Shown one piece after another: positions 28,684 to 38,660 of a stretch of DNA of 57,138 bases (position 1 is the first letter of the stretch; each line of letters starts with the position of its first letter). The DNA lies in the NCBI GenBank assembly GCA_028714875.1, contig JAQTLN010000023.1, positions 4,585-61,722 on the forward strand. The letters are read 5' to 3'. A program made the translations under genes and the position numbers. The notes below the pieces were generated by a model that was not told the origin of the DNA, did not search any database, and was given only the letters and a program-made list of their open reading frames with translations. This DNA comes from Gallionellaceae bacterium (lineage in GTDB: Bacteria > Pseudomonadota > Gammaproteobacteria > Burkholderiales > Thiobacillaceae).

Positions 28684-28910
28684 CTGGAATGATTAAACCT
28701 GGCCATTACACATATCGTGTTACCTGGTCCGGGGAAGATGGTGAATATGTTGGTCTGTGCGCCGAATATCCGAGTCTTTCTCACCTGGCGCCGACAGGCG
28801 GCGAGGCGTTGGAAGGTATTTCCGTGCTGGTGCGCGGTGTGGCTGCTGAACTCATCACCAATGGTGAGCCAGTTCCGGAACTGAAGGTTGCACGGCTCAA
28901 GTGCGCATAA
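28680..28910 (+). CDS. Orphan HicB-like antitoxin-fold protein
   Basis: The 76-residue protein resembles the partial RNase H fold of HicB antitoxins (YRVTWSGEDGEYVGLCAEYPSLSHLAPTGGEALEGI), which normally masks the HicA RNase. It lacks the usual C-terminal DNA-binding ribbon-helix-helix or helix-turn-helix, and no hicA gene with its GSH box is beside it. It may neutralise a toxin encoded elsewhere, or serve the DUF4160/DUF2442 pair or the nuclease that follows. Its stop overlaps the region where the nuclease gene starts. Confidence 0.75.
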   Translation: MTGMIKPGHYTYRVTWSGEDGEYVGLCAEYPSLSHLAPTGGEALEGISVLVRGVAAELITNGEPVPELKVARLKCA

Positions 28911-28912
28911 TC

Positions 28913-29791
28913 ATGACAAAGCAGAAAAAAGAAGAAGGCGCTCAATTCGTTCGGTATTTTGGTCCACTGCTTGATGCTCTTCGCGGATTGGGTGGGTCGG
29001 GAACACCAGATGAAGTTGTTGAACAGATTGCTCAAGACTTAGCTCTTGCCGATGAAATTCAGAATGAACTTCTTCCATCCGGTGAATCTCGCTATCGTAA
29101 TCAGGTGGCGTGGGCGAGATTCTACCTTGTGCGAGAGGGATTTATTGATTCCTCTAAACGTGGCGTATGGAGCCTGACCGAGCGTGGGCGTAGTACAAGC
29201 CTCACTCCAGTTGAATCACGTGAAATATTCTTGAAGTGGGTTCGTGTCTTCCAGGAACAACGACGTGCAAAGGCGAATATTAAAGAGCCTATAGCAGAGC
29301 AAGTTGCAGAAGGGACTGGTACAACATCAAATGACTACCGGAATGATATTGTCGATTTGCTTCTTAATTTACCTCCGGCTGGCTTTGAACGTTTGGCCCA
29401 ACGCCTGCTTCGTGAGGCTGGTTTTGTCCAAGTTGTAGTCACAGGTAGCAGTGGCGATGAAGGGATTGATGGATACGGCACTCTCCAAATAAATCCACTC
29501 GTTTCATTTAAAGTATTGTTTCAATGTAAGCGTTACCGAAAATCTGTTTCTCCTTCACACGTCCGTGATTTTCGCGGAGCGATGGCAGGGCGTGCCGATA
29601 AGGGAATCATCATTACAACTGGCACATTTACTGCCGAGGCTCGCCGCGAAGCATCACGTGATGGGGTCCCGCCTATTGAACTAATAGATGGAGAGAAACT
29701 TGTGGATATGCTTGAGCACCTCGAACTGGGGCTCAGGCCCGTAACTGCCTATGAAATTGATGAGCAATTCTTCAATGAATTCAGGGGCTAA
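28913..29791 (+). CDS. Mrr-like restriction endonuclease
   Basis: The 292-residue protein has two parts: an N-terminal winged-helix Mrr_N domain (FVRYFGPLLDALRGLGGSGTPDEVVEQIAQDL) and a C-terminal Mrr catalytic domain. That domain shows the PD-(D/E)XK core as FERLAQRLLREAGF, GDEGIDGYG and VLFQCKRY. Mrr-type enzymes cut DNA carrying foreign modification. Codons are clearly richer in A and T than those of all neighbours (many AAA, ATT, TTT), which suggests recent transfer. I use the ATG at 28913; a GTG at 28901 would add four residues. There is no methylase partner nearby, consistent with a modification-dependent nuclease. Confidence 0.88.
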   Translation: MTKQKKEEGAQFVRYFGPLLDALRGLGGSGTPDEVVEQIAQDLALADEIQNELLPSGESRYRNQVAWARFYLVREGFIDSSKRGVWSLTERGRSTSLTPVESREIFLKWVRVFQEQRRAKANIKEPIAEQVAEGTGTTSNDYRNDIVDLLLNLPPAGFERLAQRLLREAGFVQVVVTGSSGDEGIDGYGTLQINPLVSFKVLFQCKRYRKSVSPSHVRDFRGAMAGRADKGIIITTGTFTAEARREASRDGVPPIELIDGEKLVDMLEHLELGLRPVTAYEIDEQFFNEFRG

Positions 29792-29799
29792 TTATTAAT

Positions 29800-29840
29800 T
29801 TCTGCGGGCAATAGGTGTTTGTGTTATTCCCACCGCAGAA
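29800..29840 (+). other. Inverted repeat between the nuclease gene and trpA
   Basis: TTCTGCGG (29800-29807) is perfectly mirrored by CCGCAGAA (29833-29840) across a 25-base loop. It lies in the 73-base gap before trpA and could be a weak terminator for the islet or a scar at its right edge. There is no T run. Confidence 0.4.
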
Positions 29841-29864
29841 CCATTCTGTTTGGATTACTGACCC

Positions 29865-30662
29865 ATGAGCCGAATTGGCCAAACCTTCACTCAACTCAAA
29901 GCCCACGGCCGCAAGGCCCTGATTCCCTTCATCACTGCCGGCGATCCGGCGCCTGGCAATACCGTGCCGCTAATGCACGCGCTGGTGCAAGGCGGTGCCG
30001 ACATCCTGGAGCTGGGGGTGCCGTTCTCCGACCCGATGGCGGATGGGCCGACCATCCAGCGGGCCAGCGAGCGGGCGTTGAAACACGGCGTCGGTCTGCG
30101 CGATGTGTTGGCCATGGTCACCGAATTCCGCAAGACCAACGCCGGCACGCCGGTAGTGCTGATGGGCTATGCCAATCCGATCGAGGCGATGGGCTGGGAT
30201 GGCTTCTGTAGCGCCGCCGCCGACGCCGGGGTGGATGGGGTGCTGACGGTGGATTACCCGCCCGAGGAGTCCGACGAATTCGCGGCGAAATGCGCCGCCG
30301 CCGGGCTGGACAACATCTATCTGCTGGCGCCGACCACGCCGGTCGCGCGGGTCGCGGCGGTGGCGAAGCTGGCGCGCGGCTTCATCTATTACGTCTCGCT
30401 GAAAGGCGTGACCGGCGCGGCGAGCATCGACATGAGCGAAGTCGCCGCGCGCCTGCCCGCCATCCATGCGGCGACCGGCTTGCCGGTGGGCGTGGGCTTT
30501 GGCATCCGCGACGCGGAAACGGCGCGGCAAGTGGCGGCGGTGGCGGACGCGGTGGTGATCGGTTCGCGCATCGTGCAGGAGATCGAGCAATCAGCGCCCG
30601 AGGCGATGCTCGATAATGTGAAGAATTTCGTGGCCGGCGTGCGCGCCGCCCTGGATAACTAA
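29865..30662 (+). CDS. trpA: Tryptophan synthase alpha chain
   Basis: TrpA cleaves indole-glycerol phosphate to indole for TrpB. The catalytic acid residues are visible in [15 protein letters not shown] (Glu49, Asp60). The [21 protein letters not shown] and [11 protein letters not shown] stretches complete the barrel active site; the length is 265. It now sits 1.7 kb from trpB because of the inserted islet and has no clear Shine-Dalgarno sequence. accD follows after 10 bases with GGAAATGTC before its start. Confidence 0.98.
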   Translation: MSRIGQTFTQLKAHGRKALIPFITAGDPAPGNTVPLMHALVQGGADILELGVPFSDPMADGPTIQRASERALKHGVGLRDVLAMVTEFRKTNAGTPVVLMGYANPIEAMGWDGFCSAAADAGVDGVLTVDYPPEESDEFAAKCAAAGLDNIYLLAPTTPVARVAAVAKLARGFIYYVSLKGVTGAASIDMSEVAARLPAIHAATGLPVGVGFGIRDAETARQVAAVADAVVIGSRIVQEIEQSAPEAMLDNVKNFVAGVRAALDN

Positions 30663-30672
30663 AGGAAATGTC

Positions 30673-31539
30673 ATGAGCTGGTTCCAGAAACTCATTCCCC
30701 CGAAGATCAAGCGGCGTGTCGAAGCGAGCAAGAAAGTGGTGCCCGAGGGCATCTGGAACAAGTGCCCGTCCTGTGAAGCCGTGCTCTACGCGGCGGATCT
30801 GGGGCAAAGCCAGCATGTCTGCCCGCAGTGCGGCCACCATCTCCGGATCGGCGCGCGCAAGCGGCTGGATTTGCTGCTGGATGAGGAAGGCCGCAACGAG
30901 ATCGGCGCCAATGTCTTGCCTATGGACGCGCTCAAGTTCAAGGACAGCAAGCGTTATAGCGACCGCATCATCGATGCCACTCGGGAGACCGATGAAAAGG
31001 ATGCCCTGGTGGTCATGGAAGGTTCCATGCTGGGGGTGCCGGTGACTGTGGCGGCGTTCGAGTTCCGCTTCATGGGCGGTTCGATGGGTTCGGTGGTGGG
31101 CGAGCGTTTCGTGCGTGGTGTCGAGGCCTCGATCCGCGACAAGAAGCCGTTCATCTGTATTTCCGCCAGCGGTGGCGCGCGCATGCAGGAGGGTTTGACC
31201 TCGCTCATGCAGATGGCCAAGACCTCGGCCGCGCTGACCCAGCTTTCCGCCAATCGCCTGCCGTTCATCTCGGTGTTGACCGATCCGACCATGGGCGGTG
31301 TCTCCGCCAGCTTCGCCATGCTGGGCGATGTGATTGTGGCGGAGCCGAAGGCCCTGATCGGCTTCGCCGGCCCGCGTGTGATCGAACAGACTGTGCGCGA
31401 GACCCTGCCGGAAGGCTTCCAGCGCGCCGAATTCCTGGTGGAACATGGCGCGGTCGATCGCATCATTGACCGCCGCGAGATGAAGCGCGCGCTGGCGCGC
31501 ATGTGCGCGCAACTCATGCGCAAGCCGACGCCGAACTGA
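30673..31539 (+). CDS. accD: Acetyl-CoA carboxylase carboxyltransferase subunit beta
   Basis: AccD is the beta half of the carboxyltransferase that makes malonyl-CoA for fatty-acid synthesis, with AccA encoded elsewhere. The N-terminal zinc ribbon is intact (Cys31, Cys34, Cys50 and Cys53 in CPSC and CPQC). The crotonase-type core follows: [28 protein letters not shown] and [16 protein letters not shown]. The length of 288 is normal. The neighbours trpA and folC are the usual betaproteobacterial order. Confidence 0.98.
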   Translation: MSWFQKLIPPKIKRRVEASKKVVPEGIWNKCPSCEAVLYAADLGQSQHVCPQCGHHLRIGARKRLDLLLDEEGRNEIGANVLPMDALKFKDSKRYSDRIIDATRETDEKDALVVMEGSMLGVPVTVAAFEFRFMGGSMGSVVGERFVRGVEASIRDKKPFICISASGGARMQEGLTSLMQMAKTSAALTQLSANRLPFISVLTDPTMGGVSASFAMLGDVIVAEPKALIGFAGPRVIEQTVRETLPEGFQRAEFLVEHGAVDRIIDRREMKRALARMCAQLMRKPTPN

Positions 31540-31582
31540 GCCGTTCGGTACTCGCGCGGACATCAGCCTGATCTGACCACGT

Positions 31583-32932
31583 TTGTTTTCCATACCGGGT
31601 TCCCTCTCCCCCAGCCCCTCTGATAAAGCCCCTACCCTTCGGTACCCCGGTGGGGGAGGGGAGGCGGTTAACCTTGCCGGCTGGCTGGCTCATCTCGAAG
31701 CGCGCAATGTCACCACTATCGTGCTTGGCCTGGAACGGGTGCGCGCGGTGGCCGACCGGCTCATGTTGCATCCGGCCTTCCCTCTGGTCACGGTGGGCGG
31801 CACCAACGGCAAGGGTTCTGTCTGCGCCTATCTGGAAGCCATGCTGGATGCGGCCGGCTATCGCGTCGGCTGTTACACCTCGCCGCATCTGCTGCGTTAC
31901 AACGAGCGCGTTCGGATCGCGGGCAATGAGGCCAGTGATGCCGATCTGTGCCGCGCCTTGGCGGCGGTCGAAGCCGCGCGTGGCGCCACACCCCTGACCT
32001 ATTTCGAGCAAGGCACGCTGGCCGCGGTGTGGTTGTTCCAGGAAGCCGGCGTCGATGTCGCCGTCCTGGAAGTGGGCCTCGGCGGCCGCCTCGACGCGGT
32101 GAACCTGTGGGACGCCGATTGCGCCGTGGTCAGCAGTGTGGACCTCGACCACCAGGCTTTCCTCGGCGACACCCGCGAACTGATCGGTTTCGAGAAGGCC
32201 GGCATTTATCGGGGCGGCCGTCCGGCCATCTGCGGTGACGCGAACCCGCCCGTCAGCCTGCTCGACCATGCCGCCGCCATCGGTGCCGATCTTCTTCGTC
32301 TGGGGTCAGACATCCACGTGGAAGTGGGAGCGCGCGGCTGGACCTGCCGGGTGCGTGAGACGGCATATCCCGCCTTGCCGCGCCCCGCCATGCCAGGCCT
32401 GCATCAGCTTGGCAACGCCGCCTGCGCCATCGCCGCCCTGTATACGCTGCGCGAGCGTCTGCCCGTGCCGATGCAATCGATTCGAGCCGGCATCGCGGCG
32501 GCGCGTCAGCCCGGGCGTTTTCAGGTGGTCGGCCAGGCACCCCTGCGCATCCTCGATGTGGCGCATAACCCGCATGCGGCGCGCGCGCTGGCCGCGAATC
32601 TCGCCGACTTGCCACCTACAGGCAACATCCACGCCGTATTCGCTATGCTGGCGGACAAGGATGTGGACGGGGTGATCGAGCCGCTCGCGGCCCATGTCGC
32701 CTACTGGCACGTGGCCGGTCTGTCCGGGCCGCGTGGGCTGCCTGGCGCGGCCCTGGGCGAGTACCTGGCGGCACGTTCGCTCAAGTATCAGGTCCATGAC
32801 GATGTCGCCGGTGCTTGGCAAGCCGCGTGTCGACTGGCGGGGTCGGCTGATACAATCGCCGCCTTCGGTTCCTTCCATACCGTGGCCGAAGTGATGGCCG
32901 CTCTCGAACACTCCACGAACCCGCATGGCTGA
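31583..32932 (+). CDS. folC: Bifunctional dihydrofolate/folylpolyglutamate synthase with repeat-encoded N terminus
   Basis: FolC adds glutamate to dihydropteroate and folates. The ATP loop VGGTNGKGSVCAYLEAML, TSPHLLRYNERVRI, LEVGLGGRLDAVN and LDVAHNPHAARALA are intact in 449 residues. The only in-frame start between the stop at 31574 and the conserved LAGWLAHLEARN is a TTG at 31583. The codons after it (31600-31663) are a palindromic repeat encoding roughly residues 7-27 (SLSPSPSDK...YPGGGGE), which have no counterpart in the family. The repeat has evidently replaced or extended the normal start region. The gene overlaps the SPOR-protein gene by 8 bases. Confidence 0.93.
   Translation: MFSIPGSLSPSPSDKAPTLRYPGGGGEAVNLAGWLAHLEARNVTTIVLGLERVRAVADRLMLHPAFPLVTVGGTNGKGSVCAYLEAMLDAAGYRVGCYTSPHLLRYNERVRIAGNEASDADLCRALAAVEAARGATPLTYFEQGTLAAVWLFQEAGVDVAVLEVGLGGRLDAVNLWDADCAVVSSVDLDHQAFLGDTRELIGFEKAGIYRGGRPAICGDANPPVSLLDHAAAIGADLLRLGSDIHVEVGARGWTCRVRETAYPALPRPAMPGLHQLGNAACAIAALYTLRERLPVPMQSIRAGIAAARQPGRFQVVGQAPLRILDVAHNPHAARALAANLADLPPTGNIHAVFAMLADKDVDGVIEPLAAHVAYWHVAGLSGPRGLPGAALGEYLAARSLKYQVHDDVAGAWQAACRLAGSADTIAAFGSFHTVAEVMAALEHSTNPHG
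31600..31663. repeat. CCCTCTCCCC-type palindrome at the folC start
   Basis: CCCTCTCCCCCAGCCCC is mirrored by GGTGGGGGAGGGG with a central CCTACCCTTCGGTACCCCGG. The same type of unit, in a longer form, is inside murU at 42406-42550. Confidence 0.8.
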
Positions 32933-33581
32933 TATCTCCGCGACCCAGGATGCTTTGACGCAGGACCAGATGGCATTGCGTCGTCGTGCTCGGCGCCGTC
33001 TGGTTGGCGCTATCGCGATTGCGCTCAGTGCCGTGCTGATCCTGCCCATGTTGTTCGATCCTGAGCCGAGGCCGCTGGGACCGGATGTGGACATTCGCAT
33101 TCCCGCGCCAAGCTCGGCGTTCGAAGCGGCATCCGAGACGGCGCCCGCTCTGCCCGCCGCCGTGGATGTGGAGGGACCATCGCCACAGTTGGCCGAGCCG
33201 ACCTTGCCGCCGCCCGCCGCCAAACCGGCTCCCGCCACCACGCCGGTCGAAGCCACAGCCGGCAAGAGCGATAAAGCCGTGGAGAAAGTCACGGAGAAAG
33301 AACTCGACAAAGCCGCCGTGAAGCCGCCACCGCCCTTGCCCAAGCCGACCGGCGCCTTCGCCAGCCACGGTTTCTATCTGCAACTGGGCGCCTTCACCAG
33401 CGAAAGCAATGCCCGGCAATTGCAGGAGAAGGTCGCCGCCGCTGGCTTCAGGGTGGGCACGGCCGATTCCAATGGGCAATACCGGGTAAGAGTGGGGCCG
33501 ATTCCGGAAAAAGATCGCGCGCTGGAAATGCAGGCCAAGCTCAAGGCCAAGGGTTTTACGTCGGTCATGCTGGGGCCATGA
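32925..33581 (+). CDS. SPOR-domain membrane protein (DedD-like)
   Basis: The 218-residue protein has a cytoplasmic basic start (LRRRARRR), one membrane span (LVGAIAIALSAVLILPMLF), a Pro/Ala/Lys-rich periplasmic linker and a C-terminal SPOR domain (from about 145, HGFYLQLGAFTSESNARQL) that binds peptidoglycan stripped of stem peptides at the division septum. This is the DedD layout, and the dedD-cvpA order beside folC and accD is widely conserved. It overlaps the end of folC by 8 bases and is followed by cvpA after 7 bases. Confidence 0.9.
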   Translation: MADISATQDALTQDQMALRRRARRRLVGAIAIALSAVLILPMLFDPEPRPLGPDVDIRIPAPSSAFEAASETAPALPAAVDVEGPSPQLAEPTLPPPAAKPAPATTPVEATAGKSDKAVEKVTEKELDKAAVKPPPPLPKPTGAFASHGFYLQLGAFTSESNARQLQEKVAAAGFRVGTADSNGQYRVRVGPIPEKDRALEMQAKLKAKGFTSVMLGP

Positions 33582-33588
33582 CATTGCC

Positions 33589-34077
33589 ATGAGTTCGATG
33601 GACCTGATCGCGCTCGGAATCTTCGCGTTTTCCGCCGTCCTCGGCCTGATGCGCGGTTTGACCCGCGAGGTGCTTTCCCTGCTCTCCTGGTTCGTGGCCT
33701 TCTATGCCGCCAAGTCGTTCGCGCCGGTGCTGGCGCCCTGGATACCTGGCCTGGACGCGCCCGCGCTCAGCCACGCGGCATCCCTGGTGGTGATTTTCGT
33801 GGCCGTGCTGATCGCGGCCAGCTTGTTGTCCGCCGCGGTCGGTGGCCTGGTCAAGGTGGCCGGCATGGGGCCTTACGACAGTCTGCTGGGCGGCCTGTTC
33901 GGGGCGGCGCGCGGCAGCCTTATTCTGCTTATGCTCACCCTGTTGGCCGGGTTGACCGCCTTGCCGAAAACGCATGCCTGGCAGGCTTCCCTGATCCACG
34001 GCCATCTGGAACAGGCGGCAGTCAAGCTCAAACCGTGGTTGCCGGCCGATATGGCAGCCCTGATTCAATACCACTGA
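33589..34077 (+). CDS. cvpA: CvpA family membrane protein
   Basis: The 162-residue protein has four hydrophobic spans and the CvpA opening [34 protein letters not shown]. The name comes from a role in colicin V production; in other species it affects envelope stress resistance and purine-linked phenotypes. It lies 10 bases before purF, the usual position. The family is confident from the [10 protein letters not shown] and [16 protein letters not shown] stretches. Confidence 0.94.
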   Translation: MSSMDLIALGIFAFSAVLGLMRGLTREVLSLLSWFVAFYAAKSFAPVLAPWIPGLDAPALSHAASLVVIFVAVLIAASLLSAAVGGLVKVAGMGPYDSLLGGLFGAARGSLILLMLTLLAGLTALPKTHAWQASLIHGHLEQAAVKLKPWLPADMAALIQYH

Positions 34078-34087
34078 GGTTTTTTCC

Positions 34088-35608
<1,521 letters not shown>

Positions 35609-35610
35609 CT

Positions 35611-35693
35611 CGTAGGATGTGGTGAGCGCGGCGAACCGCATCTTGCAAGACCGGTTGGATCAGCGCGGTTCGCCGTGCTCACCACACCCTACG
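35611..35693 (+). repeat. GTAGGATGTGGTGAGCG palindrome between purF and metZ
   Basis: The arms GTAGGATGTGGTGAGCGCGGCG and CGCCGTGCTCACCACACCCTAC are inverted. This is the third copy of the family at 10381 and 26209, with a different centre. Confidence 0.92.
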
Positions 35694-35710
35694 TCATATG
35701 GATACACATC

Positions 35711-36886
35711 ATGGATCAGCCCCTCCAGCCGGAAACTCTGGCCGTCCGCTCCGGCACTGTGCGTAGCCAGTTCAACGAGCATTCCGAGGCGATGTACCTC
35801 ACTTCCAGCTTCGTCTTCGCCAGCGCCGCCGAGGCCGCCGCGCGCTTCTCCGGCGCCGAGGCCGGGCCGATCTACGCGCGCTTTACCAACCCCGGCGTGT
35901 CCATGTTCGAGGAACGCCTCGCCGCCCTCGAAGGCGCCGAGCGTTGCGTTGCCTTCGCCTCCGGCATGGCGGCGATCCTCGCCACGGTGATGGGCCTGAT
36001 GAAAGCCGGCGAGCATGTGGTCGCCTCGCGCTCCATCTTCGGTTCCACGGTGCAACTGTTCAGCAACATTCTCGGACGCTTCGGCGTCGAGACCACCTTC
36101 GTCTCGCCCACCGACCCGGAAGAATGGCGCGCGGCCATCAAGCCGAATACCCGTTTGTTCTTCCTCGAATCGCCTTCCAACCCGCTCACCGAAGTCAGCG
36201 ACATTCGCGCCCTGGCGGACATCGCCCACGCGGCCGGCGCCTGGCTGGCGGTGGACAACTGCTTCTGCACGCCGATCCTGCAACGCCCGCTGGAGTTGGG
36301 GGCCGACATCGTCATCCACTCCGCCACCAAGTATCTGGACGGGCAGGGCAGGGTGCTGGGCGGCGCGGTGCTGGGCAAGAAAGATTTGATGGAAGGCGTC
36401 TATACCTTCTTGCGTACCGCCGGCCCGACGCTGTCCGCGTTCAACGCCTGGGTACTGCACAAGGGTCTGGAAACACTGGGACTGAGAATGCGGGCGCATT
36501 CCGAGAATGCGCTGGAATTGGCGACCTGGCTGGAAGCGCATCCCAAGGTCGCGCGCGTGTTCTACCCCGGCCTGCCCTCGCACCCGCAACATGAACTTGC
36601 CATGCGCCAGCAGAAAACGGGAGGCGGCATCGTTGCCTTCGAGGTCGCGGGCGGCAAGGACGCCGCCTGGAAAGTGATCGACGCCACCCGGATCATGTCC
36701 ATCACCGCCAACCTGGGTGATACCCGCACCACCATCACTCACCCATCGAGCACCACCCACAGCCGCATGACCCCGGAACAACGCGCCGGCGCCGGCATCG
36801 GCGACGGCCTCATCCGCGTCGCGGTGGGCCTGGAGGCGGTGGTGGATTTACGAAACGATCTGGCGCGCGGCCTGGACGCTCTTTGA
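35711..36886 (+). CDS. metZ: O-succinylhomoserine sulfhydrylase
   Basis: MetZ uses pyridoxal phosphate to make homocysteine directly from O-succinylhomoserine and sulfide. The PLP lysine is Lys207 in SATKYLDGQGR. The substrate and cofactor stretches SGMAAILATVMGLM and FLESPSNPLTEV, and the C-terminal ITHPSSTTHSRMTPEQR, agree with the Cys/Met PLP family and with the MetZ subgroup by length (391) and context after purF. I chose the ATG at 35711; the longer frame upstream is repeat DNA. CysK/MetB-like alternatives are less likely. Confidence 0.94.
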   Translation: MDQPLQPETLAVRSGTVRSQFNEHSEAMYLTSSFVFASAAEAAARFSGAEAGPIYARFTNPGVSMFEERLAALEGAERCVAFASGMAAILATVMGLMKAGEHVVASRSIFGSTVQLFSNILGRFGVETTFVSPTDPEEWRAAIKPNTRLFFLESPSNPLTEVSDIRALADIAHAAGAWLAVDNCFCTPILQRPLELGADIVIHSATKYLDGQGRVLGGAVLGKKDLMEGVYTFLRTAGPTLSAFNAWVLHKGLETLGLRMRAHSENALELATWLEAHPKVARVFYPGLPSHPQHELAMRQQKTGGGIVAFEVAGGKDAAWKVIDATRIMSITANLGDTRTTITHPSSTTHSRMTPEQRAGAGIGDGLIRVAVGLEAVVDLRNDLARGLDAL

Positions 36887-36890
36887 CGCT

Positions 36891-36923
36891 GTAGCGCCGG
36901 CGCCTCGCCGGCCCTCGGCCGGC
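36891..36923 (+). repeat. REP-like palindrome after metZ
   Basis: GTAGCGCCGGCGCCTCGCCGGCC with a second short stem, four bases after the metZ stop. It belongs to the GTAGCGCCGGCG family. Confidence 0.75.
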
Positions 36924-36973
36924 AATACGAGACAACCGAAGCGCCACCAAAGCCCGTCCCCCATCCATGAGTG

Positions 36974-37200
36974 CTAGCAGCCTGTCGGACTTTGGAATCG
37001 CCGGCTGTGAAACCACCGCGACGGCCCATTTTTCACCGGATTCTTGCACCCGCAAGGGGTACGCCGGATTCGTAATGTCGCTGAAGCGACAACGACTCCG
37101 TTGCCCCATAGTTCGACTATGCGGCAGCAAATCCGGCAAAAACTGCGCTCGTCGGGGCGGCTTCTCGCTATCGACGACCAAAGTCCGACAGGCTGCTAGG
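36974..37200. mobile_element. MITE-like element with 22-base perfect inverted ends
   Basis: CTAGCAGCCTGTCGGACTTTGG (36974-36995) is exactly inverted at 37179-37200. The 227-base body has no gene and contains internal symmetric stretches, including GTCGCTGAAGCGACA and CCATAGTTCGACTATGCGG-type motifs. A shorter relative is at 10246-10349. The form is that of a non-autonomous transposable element; no transposase or clear target duplication is seen. Confidence 0.7.
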
Positions 37201-37319
37201 CGGTTCCGGCTGCGCGGCGCGCTTCTGCATCACTGGCCGGATGCCGCCAGCGAGGGCGTCGGCGCTACAAGGTTGTTAGCGCTGTAATCGGCTCACAGCC
37301 GAAAATCGCGCCGAAGCCT

Positions 37320-38660
37320 TTATTCCTCCAGTCGGTATTCCACATAAGCGCGGTCGCGCACCTGCCGTACCCAATCCTCGAAGGCCTCTTCCGACTTGCG
37401 GTCGCGTAGGGCGCGGCGCGCTTCCAGGCGCTTGCGTTCCTGGGTGACGTCCTGGTCGCGCCGTTCCTGCACCTGAATCAAATGCCAGCCGAAGGGGGAG
37501 CGCACCGGATCGGAGACCTGGCCGGGTTTCAGCGCGTCCATCGCGCGCTCGAACTCGGGCACGGTGTCGCCGGGATTGAGCCAGTTCAGTTCACCGCCGC
37601 GATTGGCGGAGAGGTCGTCGGAATGCAGCTTGGCCAGTTCCGCGAAATCGGCGCCGTTTTCGATCCGTTCCTTGAGCAGGCGTAGGCGGTTGCGGGCGTC
37701 GTCATCGCTGACCACTTCGTTGGTCTTCACCAGAATGTGGCGCGCGCGGGTCTGCTTCACGACCAGTTGGACATTCTTGCCGCGCTTGTCCACCAGTTTG
37801 ACGATGTGAAAGCCGTTCGGGCTTTGAATTACTGAAGAACTCTCGCCCGGCTTCAGGGTTCTGACCACTTGGGCAAACAGGCTGGGCAGTTGCCCCTCGG
37901 AGCGCCAGCCCAGGCTGCCGCCTTGCAGTGCGTTCTGGGCGTCGGAGTAGGCCGCGGAAACCTGGCTGAAATGGGTGCCGGCCTGAAGTTCCGCCTGGGC
38001 TTTTTCCGCCTTGGCGCGCAACTCCGCCAGCTTTTCCGGGCTGGCGCCTTCCGGGGCCAGAATCAGGATGTGGGCGAGGTTGTATTCGTCCTGCTGATTG
38101 GCATCCAGCGCGGGGTTGGCGAGAAAGTTATCGATCTCGGCATCGGTGACCACGATCTTGTTGTCGACCTCGCGTTCCTTCAGTCGGGCGATGGTCATCT
38201 CCGAGCGGATCTGCTCACGGAAGGCGGCGAAATCACTGCCCTCGGCTTCCAGCGCTTTGCGGAACTCTTCGGGTGAGAGGTTGTTCTGTTGGGCGATGCG
38301 GGCCACGGCGCGGTCCAGAGCGGTGCCGTCGAAGCGGATGTTGGTGTCTTCCGCGATCTGCATGAGCGCGCGCTCGTTGATCATGCGCTCCAGTAATTGT
38401 TTTTCCAGCACGCGACGCGGCGGCGCCTGCGTCTTCTGGCTGGCAAGCTGGCTTATGACTTGCTCGACCCGCTTCTTCAGTTCGTATTGAGTGATCACCG
38501 CGTTGTTGACCACCGCCACGATGCGGTCGATATCCTGTGGGGCCGCCTTGGCGCCAGTCGTGCCAAGCAGGCTGGCGGCGAGCAGGATGGCGGCGATCGG
38601 GCGGGAAAGGCTAGCGCGCAAGGTCAGAGTAGGGCGTCGCGAGTTCGCTGCTTGGGACAT
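37320..38660 (-). CDS. surA: Periplasmic chaperone and peptidyl-prolyl isomerase SurA
   Basis: SurA escorts outer-membrane proteins through the periplasm. The 446-residue protein has a signal peptide (ending about GAKAAPQDID), an N-terminal chaperone domain (IDRIVAVVNNAVITQYELKKRV), two parvulin domains (about 185-285 and 300-400, with HILILAPEGASPEKL and RARHILVKTN) and a C-terminal helix region. The start at 38660 overlaps the lptD stop by 50 bases, so the pair is cotranscribed. LptD is a known SurA client in enteric bacteria, which fits the arrangement. Confidence 0.97.
   Translation of the reverse strand: MSQAANSRRPTLTLRASLSRPIAAILLAASLLGTTGAKAAPQDIDRIVAVVNNAVITQYELKKRVEQVISQLASQKTQAPPRRVLEKQLLERMINERALMQIAEDTNIRFDGTALDRAVARIAQQNNLSPEEFRKALEAEGSDFAAFREQIRSEMTIARLKEREVDNKIVVTDAEIDNFLANPALDANQQDEYNLAHILILAPEGASPEKLAELRAKAEKAQAELQAGTHFSQVSAAYSDAQNALQGGSLGWRSEGQLPSLFAQVVRTLKPGESSSVIQSPNGFHIVKLVDKRGKNVQLVVKQTRARHILVKTNEVVSDDDARNRLRLLKERIENGADFAELAKLHSDDLSANRGGELNWLNPGDTVPEFERAMDALKPGQVSDPVRSPFGWHLIQVQERRDQDVTQERKRLEARRALRDRKSEEAFEDWVRQVRDRAYVEYRLEE

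Noticed and set aside
29819-30211. 130-codon frame overlapping the start of trpA
   Set aside because: Out-of-frame shadow of trpA; its sequence has no domain pattern.
36974-37200. Intact insertion sequence
   Set aside because: Only 227 bases with no transposase frame, so it was classed as MITE-like.
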